A model generated the notes under the pieces. That model had not been told where the DNA came from and did not search any database. It was given only the letters and a program-made list of their open reading frames with translations. A stretch of DNA of 64,000 nt from Nocardioides sp. URHA0020 (lineage in GTDB: Bacteria > Actinomycetota > Actinomycetes > Propionibacteriales > Nocardioidaceae). How positions within the stretch are numbered: the first letter of the stretch is position 1; each line of letters opens with the position of its first letter. The translations under genes were made by a program, and so were the position numbers. The stretch spans positions 62,001 through 126,000 of the forward strand of contig NZ_KK211170.1 of the NCBI RefSeq assembly GCF_000620705.1, in the 5' to 3' direction. Of the stretch, positions 62,756 through 64,000 are shown piece after piece.

Positions 62756-63745
62756 ATGACGAACTTCGGCTACACCCTGATGACCGAGCAGAGCGGGCCG
62801 CGCGAGCTGGTCCGGTACGCCGTGGCCGCGGAGGACCGCGGCTTCGACTTCGAGGTGATGAGCGACCACAACTCGCCGTGGATCACCGAGCAGGGGCACG
62901 CGCCGTACGCCTGGACGACGCTGGGTGCCGTGGCGCAGGCGACCTCGCGGGTCGGGCTGATGACGTACGTGACCTGCCCGACCCTGCGCTACCACCCCGC
63001 GATCGTGGCCCAGAAGGCCGCGACCCTGCAGATCCTGGCCGAGGGCAGATTCACCCTCGGCCTCGGCAGCGGCGAGAACCTCAACGAGCACGTCGTCGGC
63101 GAGGGCTGGCCCGCGATCCAGGACCGGCAGGACATGCTGGCCGAGGCCGTCGAGATCATCCGCGCGCTGCACACCGGCGACCTGGTCGACCACCGTGGTG
63201 AGTTCTTCCAGGTCGACTCCGCCCGGATCTGGGACCTGCCGGACGAGGGCGTCGACATCGGCATCGCCGTCGCGGGGCCACGTGCCATCGGCGTCTTCGC
63301 GCCCCTCGCCGACCATCTCGTCGGCGTCGAGCCGAAGGCCGAGCTGATCTCGGACTGGAACGCCGTCGACGGCGCGCCGCAGATCGGGCGGGGTGCCCGC
63401 GCCATCGGTCAGATCCCGATCTGCTGGGACCCCGACGAGGAGGCCGCCGTCGCGCGGGCGCACGAGCAGTTCCGGTGGTTCGGCGGCGGCTGGTCCGTCA
63501 ACGCGGACCTGCCGACACCGGCGGGCTTCGCCGCGGCCACGCAGTTCGTGCGGCCCGAGGACGTGGCCGACTCGATCCCGTGCGGACCGGACCTCGACGC
63601 CGTCGTCGAGGCGGTGAGCGCCTACTGGGAGGCCGGCTTCACCGACATCGCGCTGGTGCAGATCGGCGACGAGGGTCAGGAGCGGTTCCTCGCCGAGGCC
63701 GCGGGACCGCTGCTGGACAAGCTGCGGGCGGCGGCGCCGGCATGA
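62756..63745 (+). CDS. LLM-class F420-dependent oxidoreductase
   Basis: This 329-residue luciferase-like TIM barrel is of the F420-binding subgroup (TIGR03557-like): NFGYTLMTEQSGPRELVRYA, MSDHNSPWITEQGHAPYAWT, RVGLMTYVTCPTLRYHPAIV and LGLGSGENLNEHVVGEGWP. Members oxidise or reduce substrates such as glucose-6-phosphate or ketones with coenzyme F420; the substrate here is unknown. Its stop overlaps the HAD gene start (ATGA). Confidence 0.92.
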   Translation: MTNFGYTLMTEQSGPRELVRYAVAAEDRGFDFEVMSDHNSPWITEQGHAPYAWTTLGAVAQATSRVGLMTYVTCPTLRYHPAIVAQKAATLQILAEGRFTLGLGSGENLNEHVVGEGWPAIQDRQDMLAEAVEIIRALHTGDLVDHRGEFFQVDSARIWDLPDEGVDIGIAVAGPRAIGVFAPLADHLVGVEPKAELISDWNAVDGAPQIGRGARAIGQIPICWDPDEEAAVARAHEQFRWFGGGWSVNADLPTPAGFAAATQFVRPEDVADSIPCGPDLDAVVEAVSAYWEAGFTDIALVQIGDEGQERFLAEAAGPLLDKLRAAAPA

Positions 63746-64000
63746 GCGACCCGCGAGGCAGCGCCGTCCTCTTCGACATCGACGGCACGCTGGTGGACTC
63801 GACCTACCACCACGCCCTCGCCTGGCACCGCGCCTTCGCCGTGCTCGGGGACCCGCCACCGATGTGGCGGCTGCACCGGGCGATCGGGATGGGCGGCGAC
63901 AAGCTCGTCGGCGAGGTCGCCGGGGATGACACCGAGGACGAGCACGGCGACGAGCTGCGCGACCGCTGGCGCGAGGAGTACCTGAAGATCCGGGCCGAGG
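63742..64000 (+). CDS. HAD-superfamily phosphatase, cut by window end
   Basis: The first 86 residues are visible: HAD motif I in VLFDIDGTLVDSTYHHALAW (nucleophile and second Asp), then the helical cap with AIGMGGDKLVGEVAG. This matches beta-phosphoglucomutase/phosphoglycolate-phosphatase-type HAD enzymes, which act on small phosphorylated compounds. The gene continues past 64,000 and is coupled by ATGA to the LLM oxidoreductase. Confidence 0.9.
   Translation, partial: MSDPRGSAVLFDIDGTLVDSTYHHALAWHRAFAVLGDPPPMWRLHRAIGMGGDKLVGEVAGDDTEDEHGDELRDRWREEYLKIRAE

Overview
The window is very GC-rich, has many GTG and TTG starts, and packs its genes with 4-bp ATGA/GTGA/TTGA overlaps. Gene content (GlnA2 and GlnE together, a MapB-type aminopeptidase, a 680-residue glutamine-dependent NAD synthase, an F420-type LLM oxidoreductase, a DUF222/HNH gene, short 'LVEPVET'-encoding repeats) points to an actinobacterium of the Nocardioides type. 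This is inferred from gene content, not from a search.

Region 1, about 1-17,800, is an accessory island. It opens with a minus-strand group that looks like a DNA-targeting defence module: an MmeI-like DNA methyltransferase (4996-7692), a DEAD-type helicase (3020-4999) and a GIY-YIG nuclease (1833-3023), coupled by 4-bp overlaps, then a PLD-fold nuclease (297-1457). Next comes a decayed conjugation/integration segment: a MobF/TraA relaxase broken by at least four frameshifts, an XRE regulator running into an out-of-frame DUF433 remnant, an excisionase and an intact tyrosine integrase. Behind the integrase lie an XRE/nucleotidyltransferase (AbiEii-like) toxin-antitoxin pair under a large composite dyad, a P-loop kinase, hypothetical proteins, a 14-bp tandem repeat that is also a small ORF, and a NERD protein. 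The island ends next to the RNase P RNA gene (rnpB, minus strand, about 17,838-18,235).

Region 2, about 18,200-41,500, is mostly chromosomal housekeeping. It holds a frameshifted DUF222/HNH gene, a GNAT acetyltransferase, a TPR protein, an ECF sigma factor facing a KPTK-repeat protein, an ATP-grasp/alpha-E/transglutaminase operon, map, a PQQ-type sugar dehydrogenase, a four-gene ABC-2 exporter and DesK/DesR-like operon, panB, nadE, a secreted RCC1-repeat protein and a very large LuxR regulator. Two clusters of REP-like palindromes (19.7-20.0 kb and 36.5-36.9 kb) fill the gene-free stretches.

Region 3, about 41,600-64,000, is metabolic. An NhaC-type antiporter, an APC amino-acid antiporter and arginine deiminase form one plus-strand run, followed by a membrane protein and the glutamine synthetase/GATase/adenylyltransferase block (glnA2 to glnE). 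Five tightly coupled genes then form a small biosynthetic cluster: UbiA prenyltransferase, geranylgeranyl-reductase-like flavoprotein, type III polyketide synthase, ICMT-type methyltransferase and a second flavoprotein. An orphan OmpR-type response regulator diverges from a type III glutamine synthetase across an 11-bp direct repeat. A GlgC-like nucleotidyltransferase, a FUSC-like membrane protein, an LLM oxidoreductase and the start of a HAD hydrolase close the window.

The most promising candidates for undescribed biology are the four-gene nuclease/helicase/methylase module at the left end and the UbiA-containing type III PKS cluster near 52-57 kb.
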